From contig DMES01000038.1 in the NCBI GenBank assembly GCA_003450815.1, positions 1-50,620 on the forward strand: a stretch of DNA of 50,620 nucleotides. The letters are read 5' to 3'. The DNA comes from Elusimicrobiota bacterium. GTDB lineage: Bacteria; Elusimicrobiota; Elusimicrobia; Elusimicrobiales; UBA9959. The translations under genes and the position numbers were made by a program. Shown one piece after another: positions 32,407 through 42,618 of this stretch. Numbering within the stretch: position 1 is the stretch's first letter; every line of letters starts with the position of its first letter. A model generated the notes under the pieces. That model worked only from the letters and a program-made list of their open reading frames with translations. It did not search any database and was not told the origin of the DNA.

Positions 32407-35400
32407 ATGAAACGCACAGTGACAAAGCTATTGTTATCCCTTGTCTTATTCGCTCCTGCTTTGGCGCAGGCGGCGGAGTCCCCTGATCTGGTAACCAGCG
32501 CAGGCGCCAGTCCCACCTCCTTGACTCCGGGACAGTCGTATACGATTTCTGCAACAGTGCAGAACCTGGGCGCTAATGCTTCAGCCGCCACCACCGTGCG
32601 TTACTATCAGTCTGTTGATGCGACCATTACCACCGGCGACTCACAGTTGGGGTCGGATTCAATACCGGCATTGGCGATGAACGGGTCCTCTTCTCAAAAT
32701 CTTACAGCCACTGCCAGCTCTGACGGCACCTTCTGGGTCGGAGCGTGTGTGGATCCCGTTGCCGACGAATCACCGACCACCAACCAGTGTTCCGGCGCAG
32801 TGCAGATTACGGTATACAGTCCCAGACCGGATCTGGTGGTCAACGGTCTGAGTGTCAGCGCCGCCGCTCTGACTCCGGGACAGTCGTTTACGATTTATGC
32901 GACAGTGAAGAACCAGGGCACCGCTTCTTCGGGCAGCACCACCCTGCGTTACTACCGCTCTACTAATTCAACCATTAATACCGCCGACACGCCGCTGGGT
33001 ACAGGTTCAGTGGCGGCATTGTCTGCGGGAGGAAGTTCGAATCAAAATCTTTCAACCACGGATCCAGGCTCTGAAGGATACTACTGGGTCGGGGCCTGTG
33101 TGGATGCCGTCGCCGGCGAGTCTCCGACAAATAATCAATGTTCTGCAGGAGTGCAGATTACGGTATCCACTCCCAGACCAGACCTGACGGTCGTTACTCC
33201 GAGTGTCAGCGATGCCACTCTGACTCCGGGACAAGCGTTTACGATTAATGCGACGGCAAAGAACGTGGGTACCGCTTCAGCCGACACCTCCACCCTGCGT
33301 TATTACCGCTCAACTGATGCAACCATTACTACCGCTGACACAGTACTACCTGGGACAGATCCGATTCCCGCGTTGGCGCCAAACGGGACCTCGCCTCAGA
33401 GTCTTGCAACCACGGACCCTGACACTGACGCAACCTATTGGGTGGGAGCCTGTGTAGATGTCGTCGCTAACGAGTCGAACACCAACAATCAGTGTTCTAT
33501 CGGGGTGCAGATTACTGTATACGCGTCCAGACCGGACCTGGTGGTCATCGAAGCTAGCGTCAGCGCCGCCGCTCTGACTCCGGGACAAGCGTTTACGATT
33601 AATGCGACGGCGAAGAACCAGGGCGATGCCGCGTCGGTCAGCTCCACCCTGCATTACTACCGCTCGACTGACGCGACTATTACTACCGGTGACACAGGCC
33701 TGGGGGGGGATGATTCGATAGTGGCTTTGTCGCCAGGCTGGACCTCGCCTCAAAATCTTCCGACCACTGCCCCAGCCACTGAAGCGACCTACTGGGTAGG
33801 GGCCTGTGTAGATGCCGTCACCGGCGAGTCGAACATCACCAACCAGTGTTCTGCCGCGGTGCAGATTACGGTGTTCACGCCCAAACCAGATATGGTGATC
33901 TCCGGAATATACCCCAGCCCAAGTAGTCTGGTGCCTAACCAATTATTTACTATCTACGCGACGGTCTATAACCAAGGCACTCTTGCGTCGAACAGCACCA
34001 CTGTGCATTACTACCGCTCGACTGATGCAACCATTACTACCGGTGACACACAACTTGGAACAGACCCGGTGGAAGCATTGTCACCGGGCGCAGCCTCACA
34101 ACAAAACATATCCGCCACGTCTCCTGGCTCTGTCGGATACTACTATATCGGAGCCTGCGTGGATGCCGTCGCCGGAGAAACTAACATCTCTAATCAGTGT
34201 TCTACAGGATATCAGATTGTGGTAGCCACACCTAAACCGGACCTGAGGGTCTACGGTGCGAGCGTCAGTGACAACACACTGGCACCGGATCAGTCGTTTA
34301 CTATTTATGCGACTGCATATAACCAGGGCAGTGCTAATGCGTCGTACAGCACCACTTTGCGTTACTACCGCTCGGCTGATTCAAACATCACTACCGCGGA
34401 TACATTGTTGGGAACAGATCCGATACCGGTGTTGTCTTCAGGACAGTCTTCTTCTCAAAATCTTTCCGCAACAGCTCCGAGCGCTACCGGGACCTATTGG
34501 GTCGGAGCCTGTGTGGATGCCATCAGCGGCGAGGAGTACACCACTAATCAATGCTCTTCCGGAGTTCGGATTACGGTAGCCACGCTGCTTCCACCCAATG
34601 TGATGATCCTGCTCGACTCTTCGGGAAAAATGGGCGACTCTGTCCAGTCTATAGCTGATTACGCGCACGCAACCACTTACGGCACCTGCGACACCGGCAA
34701 TTATGCCACGGCGAAAGTATATAGATACGACACCGGAAGTTACATTGAGTATGCCGCGGCTATTGTGGATGTTCTTTCGCCTTCTGTCCAGGATGCCCTT
34801 ACAGAGCGCGGTTTCTGGTTTGGTATTCTGGGGGCTTCCTCATTAAAACTGTTTCATGGCAACTACCTGAATTATGAGTTCTGTCCCACCCTGACCAGCC
34901 GTACCAAGCTGTCAATAGCGAAAAGTGTTATCAATACAGCTGTCGGCGCCATTAAGGGAAAACGCTTCGGCGTTATGAAATTCAATTCGGGAAGCACCGG
35001 AGGGGAAGTGATCGCACAGATCGGGACCTCGAGCGCAGCCATTGCGACAGCCGTTAACGCAATTAGCGCGGCAGGAAGCACTCCCCTTGGACCGCAGCTT
35101 CGCGATGCCGGATACTATTTCGACGGATCATTCGGTTACACAACCCCTATTCAGGATCAATGCCAGCAAAATTCGGTGTTTATAATATCAGACGGAGGTG
35201 AAACCGCCTCCCCATGGGTAGTTACGCAGGCGGCAAGCGAGTACACCAGAGACCATTCAACATCCTTTACCGGTACGCAGAACCTTAGCGTAAACGCTGT
35301 AAGTTTCTACCTGAACCCGGCTACTGACGCGCCCGCGATAAGTTCACTTACCGCAGCGGCATATTCAGGCGGAGGCGTTTATCTTTCCGCCAACGACCCG

Positions 35401-38400
35401 GCCCAGCTTGCGCAGGCGTTTTTTCTGATCCCTCCCGGTATAGCGGTAACAGCCCCTTTGGCGAATTCCATGGTATCCAGCAATACAGTATTATCCGCCG
35501 CTGTCGGCAATTCGGCATGCGTGACATCCGTGCAGTTCCAGGTGGACGGCAGCACCGTAGGCTCTGTCATAACCGCGCCGCCGTTCACTTACAACTGGAA
35601 TTCCAACAGCGTGCTGAACGGAACGCATACGATAACGGCCATTATGATTGATGGTTATGGCAACACCAATATCTCTTTTCCCACTCCGATAACCACAAAC
35701 AACGACCAGACCCCGCCCGCGATCAGCAATGTGCTATGGACTACCTGGTATACCTCCGCCACGGTAACATGGCAGACCGCCGAGGCGGGCGATACCCAGG
35801 TGGAGTATGGGACCACCACAGCATACGGCGCGCAAACAACGCTTAACGCCGCCCTGGTTACCACCCACTCACAGTCAATCAGAGGCTTGGCCGCCGGGAC
35901 AATTTATCATTCCAAGGTGAAGTCAAAAGACGCGCTGGGAAATCTTGCCGCGCAAGGCGACTATTCGTTCACCACTAACGGCATTCCTATAACGGCCCCG
36001 GCGCCGAACGCCACTGTTTTAGGCAATGTCACCTTGTCTGTCGGCGCCAATTCGGAGTGGGCGTCGGTGCAGTTTAAAGTTGACGGAGTGAATAAAGGCG
36101 CTCCCATAACAGCCGCGCCGTTTAACTACATCTGGCGATCTACCGAGGTAGCTAACGGATCGCATATAATAACAGCCGCGGTGCTGGACAAAGACGGCCG
36201 CACCAATGTGTCTATACCCTTATCGGTAACAACGAACAACGACCAGACTCCGCCGGCGGTCAGCGGAGTCGGCTGGACGGTATGGTATACTTCCGCCGCG
36301 GTAACGTGGCAAACCGACGAATCGGGTGATACCCAGGTGGAATATGGAACCACCACGGCTTACGGCAGCCAGACAACTCTGAACACCGTCATGGTTACCA
36401 CCCACACACAATCTGTAAGGGGATTGCCCACTTTGACCACATATCACTCCAAGATGAAGTCAAGAGACGCGGCCGGAAATCTTGCCTCGCAAGGCGACTA
36501 TGTCTTCACCACGAACGGGATTCCGTTAACAGCCCCGCTGCCGAATGCTGCGGTTTCCGGCAATGTCACCTTGTCTGTCGGCGCCAATTCGGAGTGGGCT
36601 TCGGTGCAGTTTAAGGTGGACAGCGTCAACAAAGGCTCTGCCGTTACCTCTCCACCGTTTAGCTATGTCTGGAATTCCACGGATGTGGCCAGCGGCGGGC
36701 ATACGATAACGGCCGCGGTGCTGGATAAGGACGGCCATGTCAATATCTCTTTGCCTGTATCCGTGACCGTAAACAACGACCAGACTCCGCCGGCTATTAC
36801 CGGTGTCGGCTGGACTGTGTGGTATACCTCCGCCGCTGTAACCTGGCAAACCGACGAGTTGGGCGATACCCAGGTGGAGTATGGGACCACCACCGCTTAC
36901 GGCACGCTTACAACTCTTAACACCAGCGCGGTTACCACCCATACTCAGTCTGTAAGGGGATTACCCACCGAGACGACATATCATTCCAAAGTGAAATCAC
37001 GTGATGCGGCGGGAAATCTTGCCGCCCAAAGCGACTATGTCTTCACCACGAACGGCATTCCCTTAACCGCCCCGGAGGCGAACGACACTGTTGTGGGCAA
37101 TGTCACATTATCTGTAGGCGCCAATTCGGAGTGGGCATCGGTGCAGTTCAAGGTAGACGGCGTCAACAAAGGCTCTCCCGTAACCACACCTTTCACTTAT
37201 ATCTGGAATTCCACGGACGTGGCTAACGGCGGACATACGGTAACAGCTGCGGTGCTGGACAATGACGGCAGAACCAACATTACTTTCCCAGTGTCCATAA
37301 CCGTAAACAACGACGCGACTCCCCCGGTGATAACCGGAGTAGGCTGGACGGTGTGGTATACCTCTGCCGCCGTAACCTGGCAGACCGACGAACCGGCAGA
37401 TACCCAGGTGGAGTATGGACTAACCACTGCTTACGGCGCGCAGACCACTCTTAACACCTCCATGGTTACCACCCATACTCAGGCTGTGAGAGGCTTGCCC
37501 ACCGTGACTACATATCATTCAAAAGTAGATTCACGCGACTCTTCGGGCAATCTTACCACGCAGAGCGACTATGTATTTGCCACGAACGGCATTCCTTTAA
37601 CGGCGCCGGCGGCTAACGCCGTTGTTTCGGGCACTGTCACCTTGTCTGTCGGCGCCAATTCGGAGTGGGCATCGGTGCAGTTTAAGGTGGACGGCACGAA
37701 CAAAGGGGCTCCTGTGAGCTCCCCTCCGTTTAATTACATCTGGAATTCCACCGATGTGGTAAACGGAGCGCATACTATAACCGCCGCAGTGTTGGATAAG
37801 GATGGCAACACTAATATCTCACTACCTGTATCCGTCACTGTAGGCAACGACCAGACTCCCCCGGTAATCACCGGAGTAGGCTGGACGGTGTGGTATACCT
37901 CCGCCGCTGTAACCTGGCAGACCGATGAGCAATCCGATACCCAGGTAGAATATGGGACCACCACGGCTTACGGCGCGCAGACCACGCTTAATGCCGCCCT
38001 GGTTACCACCCATACACAGTCTGTAAGAGGCTTGCCCACCGGCACGCTCTATCATTCCAAGGTGAAGTCGCGTGACGCGCTGGGAAGTCTAGCCGCGCAG
38101 AGCGATTATGTATTCACCACGAATGGCATTCCCTTAACCGCCCCGGCCGCGAACGCCACTGTTGTAGGCAATGTCACCTTGTCTGTCGGAGCCAATTCTG
38201 AGTGGGTGTCGGTGCAGTTCAAGGTGGACGGCAGTACCGTGAGCTCCGCCATAACAGCGCCTTTCAATTATACCTGGGATTCCAACAGCGTAACAAACGG
38301 CGGGCATACGATAACGGCCTTGGTGCTGGATACCGACGGCCACACTAACAACTCTTTGCCCGTTTCCATAACCGTAGGCAATAATCCATCCGGTATCACC

Positions 38401-41400
38401 GGGGTGGCCTGGACGGTTTGGTATACCTCAGCCTCGGTAACATGGCAGACAGACATGCCGGCTGATACGCAGGTGGAGTATGGGCTAACCACAGCTTACG
38501 GTATGCAGACAACCCTTGCTACCGCTATGGTTGCCACCCACACACAGTCTGTAAGAGGCTTGCCCACCGGCACGCTCTATCATTCCAAGGTGAAGTCAAG
38601 GAACGGGGTGGGAATTCTTGCCGAACAGGGCGACTATTTATTTACCACGAATCGCATTCCACTGACTTCCCCTGCGGCAAACGCCACTGTTTCGGGCAAT
38701 GTCACATTATCTGTCGGAACCAATTCGGAATGGGTATCGGTGCAGTTTAAAATAGACGGAGTCAATAAAGGCGCCCCGGTGACCGCGCCGTTTAATTACA
38801 TATGGCGCTCCACTGAGGCGGCTAACGGGGGGTATACTATAACGGCCGCGGTGCTGGATACTGACGGCAACACCAACATCTCTTTACCTGTGTCCGTGAC
38901 CGTAAACAACGACTGGACCCCGCCGGTGATCACCGGGGTAGCCTGGACGGTGTGGTATACCTCCGCTGCGGTAACATGGCAGACCAATGAGCAGGCCGAT
39001 ACCCAGGTGGAGTATGGACTAACCACGGCTTACGGCGCGCAGACAACGCTTAACGCCGCCATGGTTACCACACATACGCAATCCGTAAGAGGCTTGCCCA
39101 CCGGGACGATGTATCATTCCAAAGTAAAGTCGCGGGATCCTGTTGGTAATTTTACCACGCAAAGCGACTATCTATTTACCACGAATCGCATTCCATTGAG
39201 TTCCCCTACGGCTAACGCCACTGTTTCAGGTAATGTGGTATTGTCTGTCGGCGCCAATTCGGAGTGGGCATCGGTGCAGTTTAAGGTTGACGGCGTCAAC
39301 CAGGGCTCTCCAGTGACCGCGCCATTTAACTACACCTGGAATTCCAATGCTGTGCCTAACGGAGGGTACACAATAACAGCCGCGATACTGGATACGGACG
39401 GCAACACTAACATCTCGTTACCCGTGCCAGTAACGGTCAACAACGACATAACTCCTCCGGTAATCACCGGCGTCGGCTGGACGGTATGGTATACCTCCGC
39501 CTCCGTAACCTGGCAGACCAATGAACCGGCCGATACCCAGGTAGAGTATGGACTGACCACGGCTTACGGCGCGCAGACCACTCTTGACGCCGCCCTGGTT
39601 GCCACCCACACACAGTCTGTAAGAGGCTTGCCCACTGAAACGATGTACCATTCCAAGGTAAAGTCACGGGATGCGTCGACAAATCTTACCACGCAGAGCG
39701 ATTATGTATTCACTACCCGCGGCATTCCTTTAACCGCCCCGCTGTCCAATGCCACGGTTTCGGGCAATGTGGTTTTGTCTGTCGGCTCCAATTCGGAGTG
39801 GGCGTCGGTGCAGTTTAAGGTGGACGGCGTCAACAAAGGCTCTCCCGTGGCCGCTCCTCCGTTTAATTACACCTGGAATTGCACCGATGTTTCTAACGGC
39901 GCGCATATCATAACGGCCGCGGTACTGGATAAGGACGGCAACACCAACACCTCTTTGCCCATTTCTGTGACTGTAAACAACGACATAACTCCTCCGGTAA
40001 TCACCGGCGTCGACTGGACGGTATGGTATACCTCCGCCACCGCTATCTGGCAGACCAGTGAACCGGCAGATACCCAGGTGGAGTATGGCACCACCACGGC
40101 TTATGGCGCGCAGACCACGCTTAATGCCGCCCTGGTTACCACCCATACACAGTCTGTAAGAGGCTTGCCCACCGAGACTACCTACCACTCAAAGGTGAAG
40201 TCAAAGGACGCGTCCGCAAATCTTACCACGCAGAGCGACTATGTATTTACTACGCGCGGCATTCCTTTAACCGCCCCTCTGGCGGATACTGTGGTTTTGG
40301 GCAATGTTCTGTTGTCTATCGGAGCTAATTCAGCGTGGGTTTCGGTACAGTTCAAAGTGGACGGTAATAACAGGGGCGCTCCTGTGACCGCGCCGTTTAA
40401 TTACATCTGGAATTCCAATGATGTGGCTAACGGCGGCCATACGGTAACGGCCGCGATTCGGGATACTGAAGGCAACACCAATATCTCCTTGCCCGTGTCA
40501 GTAACGGTAAGCAACGACCGCACCCCGCCGGTGATCAGCGGCGTAAACTGGACGATCTGGTATACCTCCGCCGCTATAACGTGGCAGACCGACGAGCCGG
40601 CCGATACCCAGATAAATTATGGAACCACCACGGCTTACGGCTCTCTGTATTACAACGACGTTATGGGTACAAACCATAGCGTGCTGCTTACCGGCTTGTA
40701 TCCCGGCAACGAATATCACTCCACTCTTAGGTCTAAAGATGCGGATCTGAATATAACGGTATACGGCGACAATCTGTTTATTACCAACGCATATCCCATA
40801 CAAGGGGAACTGGACCATCTGCAACTCAGCTTCGGCACCGCGCGCCTGCCCGGACCGGGCGCCAAATCAGGCAACAATCCTTACGCTTTGACGGCTGGCA
40901 ATTGTTACGGCCTTACCATTGAAGCGATAAATACCGATAATACCCACTATCCTCTGGACGCCGTGCTGCAGATAGTTCAATACAGCCTGGATGATTCCGG
41001 AGCGGAGGTTTCCCTGATTCCGGGTATCGCTTTAAACAGCCTTTATGAATTGGGAGTTTCCACCCTTGTTGTAGCAATGAAAAGCGGGTATGCTTACCTG
41101 GGCTCAGAAACGGATCCCAATGAAAAAATATGCTTCTATAGAGCCTCACGGGCGCCCGGTACATACCCCTCGGCGGGAGCCGGCGACTTTCGTCTGAAAG
41201 TGACGCAGATCTCATCGCCCACCCTCAGCGGCATCTCAGCTGATTATGTCGGCTGGCCCGGTTATGCCAGAAGCATCTCCCTGCTTTCGCCCTACCAGAC
41301 GCTTGCGCCGGCCACACCGACAGGCGTGACGGGGGCAACAGCAGTGCAAATGCAGGGAACGCCTTTCTTTGTGCAGGCCTACCTCGTGGATGCTTTCTTT

Positions 41401-42618
41401 AACAATACTTACAGCAACACGGACACGCTTCGTTTCACTTCATCACTTTCCGCGCAAACCGGCTTTTTTCCGTTTGAGGGCGCTGTGGTCAACGGGCTGC
41501 TTGTTTCAAGCGTGACGGTGGACGCATGCGCCGTGCTGCCTATACTGTCTGTGCAGGACCTTACCACGCCGTCAATAGCCAACGGGCAGATTACAATTAC
41601 CATGGGTGCGTGTGACGCTCTGCCTCCAGGCGCTGGTTTCTACCAGGTTGCCATTCCAGGCCTGGGGAAGGCGGGTGACCCTTTTGCCGTTACGATCACC
41701 GTAAAAAATGTCAGTATTACGCCCGGCGCCGGAAGCGTAAGATATGCCGGCAACCTGATCCCGCTGGTCCCTCTGGATTTGACCCACTTCACTTACGCCA
41801 GCGGGGTGTTCGGGCTGCCGGCTTTTGAGTTCAGCATACCGGATGGTTACGTAGGCGACTATGTTTACACGCTTAACAATCAGACCTATACTCACAACGA
41901 AGTTGTCTGGATGCAGCTGGTGGCGACAGCTCCGAACGAGTTGAATCATGCCACGGCACTCGGCGGCCCTATGCAGGTCCTTCCCGGAGATCCTGAGAGA
42001 CTTACCGCTTCCGCCTCTCCAAACACCATCGGTCCTTTAAGTTCCACCATAATTACCACAAAACTTATGGACCGCTACGGGAACGGCATTCCGAATGCCG
42101 ATATCGCGGCGCAGGTCAGGCAGGGCACAGGCGACCTGAATGTGGGAGGAGTGCCGGCTTCCTATGTGACGGTCCAGACGGGCGCAAACGGCGCAGTCAC
42201 CATACCTTTCATCAGCCATCAGATTTCCGAAACCGATAAGGTTACCGTGTGGGTTCCCGGTGTGCCCGGTATTCCAGAGGTGGAGCTGACTATTTCCATC
42301 ACTCTTTTAGGCGACAAGAACCTGGCCGCGTATCCCAATCCCACAAAAATCACCGTGCGGCCGGTCACCATTGAATACAAGCTGGATGATGACAGCGATG
42401 TGGAACTTCTGATTTGCACCCCGCTCGGCCAGAAGGTCTGGCTGAAGGAGATCGCGGCGGGCTCACCCGGCGGGCTTGCGGGGTATAATACGGTGGAGTG
42501 GAACGGGCGCAACGGAGCGGGGCATCAGGTGGCGGTCGGCGTTTACGGACTTCATCTGCGTGTGACCGCGAAAGGCCACACCAGCGAGATCAAAACGCGC
42601 CTGGGTATAATAAAATGA
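32407..42618 (+). CDS. Giant secreted CARDB/vWA/Ig/FN3 repeat protein (copy 2)
   Basis: About 3403 residues. Signal peptide MKRTVTKLLLSLVLFAPALA (cleavage near AQA-AE), with GGAG before the ATG. Six CARDB-like repeats of about 117 residues follow (28-728; PDLVV..SVSAAALTPGQSF ... YWVGACVDAVAGES type), absent from copy 1. Next is the PilY1-like vWA domain (730-1010), whose metal motif reads DSSGK (737-741) rather than DxSxS. Ten Ig+FN3 modules (1012-2793), the invasin-like region and a C-terminal FlgD-like Ig domain (about 3308-3403) match copy 1 in order. CARDB domains are extracellular adhesion-type modules. The stop overlaps the second barrel gene (ATGA). It lies 80 bases after barrel copy 1, so all may be one transcript. 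Surface fibre or adhesin is the likely role. Confidence 0.82.
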   Translation: MKRTVTKLLLSLVLFAPALAQAAESPDLVTSAGASPTSLTPGQSYTISATVQNLGANASAATTVRYYQSVDATITTGDSQLGSDSIPALAMNGSSSQNLTATASSDGTFWVGACVDPVADESPTTNQCSGAVQITVYSPRPDLVVNGLSVSAAALTPGQSFTIYATVKNQGTASSGSTTLRYYRSTNSTINTADTPLGTGSVAALSAGGSSNQNLSTTDPGSEGYYWVGACVDAVAGESPTNNQCSAGVQITVSTPRPDLTVVTPSVSDATLTPGQAFTINATAKNVGTASADTSTLRYYRSTDATITTADTVLPGTDPIPALAPNGTSPQSLATTDPDTDATYWVGACVDVVANESNTNNQCSIGVQITVYASRPDLVVIEASVSAAALTPGQAFTINATAKNQGDAASVSSTLHYYRSTDATITTGDTGLGGDDSIVALSPGWTSPQNLPTTAPATEATYWVGACVDAVTGESNITNQCSAAVQITVFTPKPDMVISGIYPSPSSLVPNQLFTIYATVYNQGTLASNSTTVHYYRSTDATITTGDTQLGTDPVEALSPGAASQQNISATSPGSVGYYYIGACVDAVAGETNISNQCSTGYQIVVATPKPDLRVYGASVSDNTLAPDQSFTIYATAYNQGSANASYSTTLRYYRSADSNITTADTLLGTDPIPVLSSGQSSSQNLSATAPSATGTYWVGACVDAISGEEYTTNQCSSGVRITVATLLPPNVMILLDSSGKMGDSVQSIADYAHATTYGTCDTGNYATAKVYRYDTGSYIEYAAAIVDVLSPSVQDALTERGFWFGILGASSLKLFHGNYLNYEFCPTLTSRTKLSIAKSVINTAVGAIKGKRFGVMKFNSGSTGGEVIAQIGTSSAAIATAVNAISAAGSTPLGPQLRDAGYYFDGSFGYTTPIQDQCQQNSVFIISDGGETASPWVVTQAASEYTRDHSTSFTGTQNLSVNAVSFYLNPATDAPAISSLTAAAYSGGGVYLSANDPAQLAQAFFLIPPGIAVTAPLANSMVSSNTVLSAAVGNSACVTSVQFQVDGSTVGSVITAPPFTYNWNSNSVLNGTHTITAIMIDGYGNTNISFPTPITTNNDQTPPAISNVLWTTWYTSATVTWQTAEAGDTQVEYGTTTAYGAQTTLNAALVTTHSQSIRGLAAGTIYHSKVKSKDALGNLAAQGDYSFTTNGIPITAPAPNATVLGNVTLSVGANSEWASVQFKVDGVNKGAPITAAPFNYIWRSTEVANGSHIITAAVLDKDGRTNVSIPLSVTTNNDQTPPAVSGVGWTVWYTSAAVTWQTDESGDTQVEYGTTTAYGSQTTLNTVMVTTHTQSVRGLPTLTTYHSKMKSRDAAGNLASQGDYVFTTNGIPLTAPLPNAAVSGNVTLSVGANSEWASVQFKVDSVNKGSAVTSPPFSYVWNSTDVASGGHTITAAVLDKDGHVNISLPVSVTVNNDQTPPAITGVGWTVWYTSAAVTWQTDELGDTQVEYGTTTAYGTLTTLNTSAVTTHTQSVRGLPTETTYHSKVKSRDAAGNLAAQSDYVFTTNGIPLTAPEANDTVVGNVTLSVGANSEWASVQFKVDGVNKGSPVTTPFTYIWNSTDVANGGHTVTAAVLDNDGRTNITFPVSITVNNDATPPVITGVGWTVWYTSAAVTWQTDEPADTQVEYGLTTAYGAQTTLNTSMVTTHTQAVRGLPTVTTYHSKVDSRDSSGNLTTQSDYVFATNGIPLTAPAANAVVSGTVTLSVGANSEWASVQFKVDGTNKGAPVSSPPFNYIWNSTDVVNGAHTITAAVLDKDGNTNISLPVSVTVGNDQTPPVITGVGWTVWYTSAAVTWQTDEQSDTQVEYGTTTAYGAQTTLNAALVTTHTQSVRGLPTGTLYHSKVKSRDALGSLAAQSDYVFTTNGIPLTAPAANATVVGNVTLSVGANSEWVSVQFKVDGSTVSSAITAPFNYTWDSNSVTNGGHTITALVLDTDGHTNNSLPVSITVGNNPSGITGVAWTVWYTSASVTWQTDMPADTQVEYGLTTAYGMQTTLATAMVATHTQSVRGLPTGTLYHSKVKSRNGVGILAEQGDYLFTTNRIPLTSPAANATVSGNVTLSVGTNSEWVSVQFKIDGVNKGAPVTAPFNYIWRSTEAANGGYTITAAVLDTDGNTNISLPVSVTVNNDWTPPVITGVAWTVWYTSAAVTWQTNEQADTQVEYGLTTAYGAQTTLNAAMVTTHTQSVRGLPTGTMYHSKVKSRDPVGNFTTQSDYLFTTNRIPLSSPTANATVSGNVVLSVGANSEWASVQFKVDGVNQGSPVTAPFNYTWNSNAVPNGGYTITAAILDTDGNTNISLPVPVTVNNDITPPVITGVGWTVWYTSASVTWQTNEPADTQVEYGLTTAYGAQTTLDAALVATHTQSVRGLPTETMYHSKVKSRDASTNLTTQSDYVFTTRGIPLTAPLSNATVSGNVVLSVGSNSEWASVQFKVDGVNKGSPVAAPPFNYTWNCTDVSNGAHIITAAVLDKDGNTNTSLPISVTVNNDITPPVITGVDWTVWYTSATAIWQTSEPADTQVEYGTTTAYGAQTTLNAALVTTHTQSVRGLPTETTYHSKVKSKDASANLTTQSDYVFTTRGIPLTAPLADTVVLGNVLLSIGANSAWVSVQFKVDGNNRGAPVTAPFNYIWNSNDVANGGHTVTAAIRDTEGNTNISLPVSVTVSNDRTPPVISGVNWTIWYTSAAITWQTDEPADTQINYGTTTAYGSLYYNDVMGTNHSVLLTGLYPGNEYHSTLRSKDADLNITVYGDNLFITNAYPIQGELDHLQLSFGTARLPGPGAKSGNNPYALTAGNCYGLTIEAINTDNTHYPLDAVLQIVQYSLDDSGAEVSLIPGIALNSLYELGVSTLVVAMKSGYAYLGSETDPNEKICFYRASRAPGTYPSAGAGDFRLKVTQISSPTLSGISADYVGWPGYARSISLLSPYQTLAPATPTGVTGATAVQMQGTPFFVQAYLVDAFFNNTYSNTDTLRFTSSLSAQTGFFPFEGAVVNGLLVSSVTVDACAVLPILSVQDLTTPSIANGQITITMGACDALPPGAGFYQVAIPGLGKAGDPFAVTITVKNVSITPGAGSVRYAGNLIPLVPLDLTHFTYASGVFGLPAFEFSIPDGYVGDYVYTLNNQTYTHNEVVWMQLVATAPNELNHATALGGPMQVLPGDPERLTASASPNTIGPLSSTIITTKLMDRYGNGIPNADIAAQVRQGTGDLNVGGVPASYVTVQTGANGAVTIPFISHQISETDKVTVWVPGVPGIPEVELTISITLLGDKNLAAYPNPTKITVRPVTIEYKLDDDSDVELLICTPLGQKVWLKEIAAGSPGGLAGYNTVEWNGRNGAGHQVAVGVYGLHLRVTAKGHTSEIKTRLGIIK
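32479..34590 (+). repeat. Six tandem CARDB coding repeats, period about 351 bp
   Basis: The coding motif for LTPGQ recurs at about 32523, 32872, 33223 and 33574, with two more diverged copies after it. Each unit opens with P-D-L/M and ends in W-V-G-A-C-V-D...NQCS..VQITV, with a pair of cysteines that could form a disulfide. The last two units are the most changed. Confidence 0.8.
35442..40790 (+). repeat. Ten tandem Ig+FN3 coding modules, period about 534 bp (copy 2)
   Basis: Each module matches its positional partner in copy 1 better than its neighbours by eye. Module 5 (ANAVVSGTVTLSVGANSEW, VSSPPFNYIWNST) and module 6 (VDGSTVSSAIT, NNPSGITGVAW) are the clearest cases. Confidence 0.85.

Noticed and set aside
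24000..40200. Many minus-strand open frames of about 65-140 codons inside the giant genes
   Set aside because: They recur once per module with the same wording and are the antisense of the repeated Ig/FN3 code. None has a signal peptide, domain or ribosome site.
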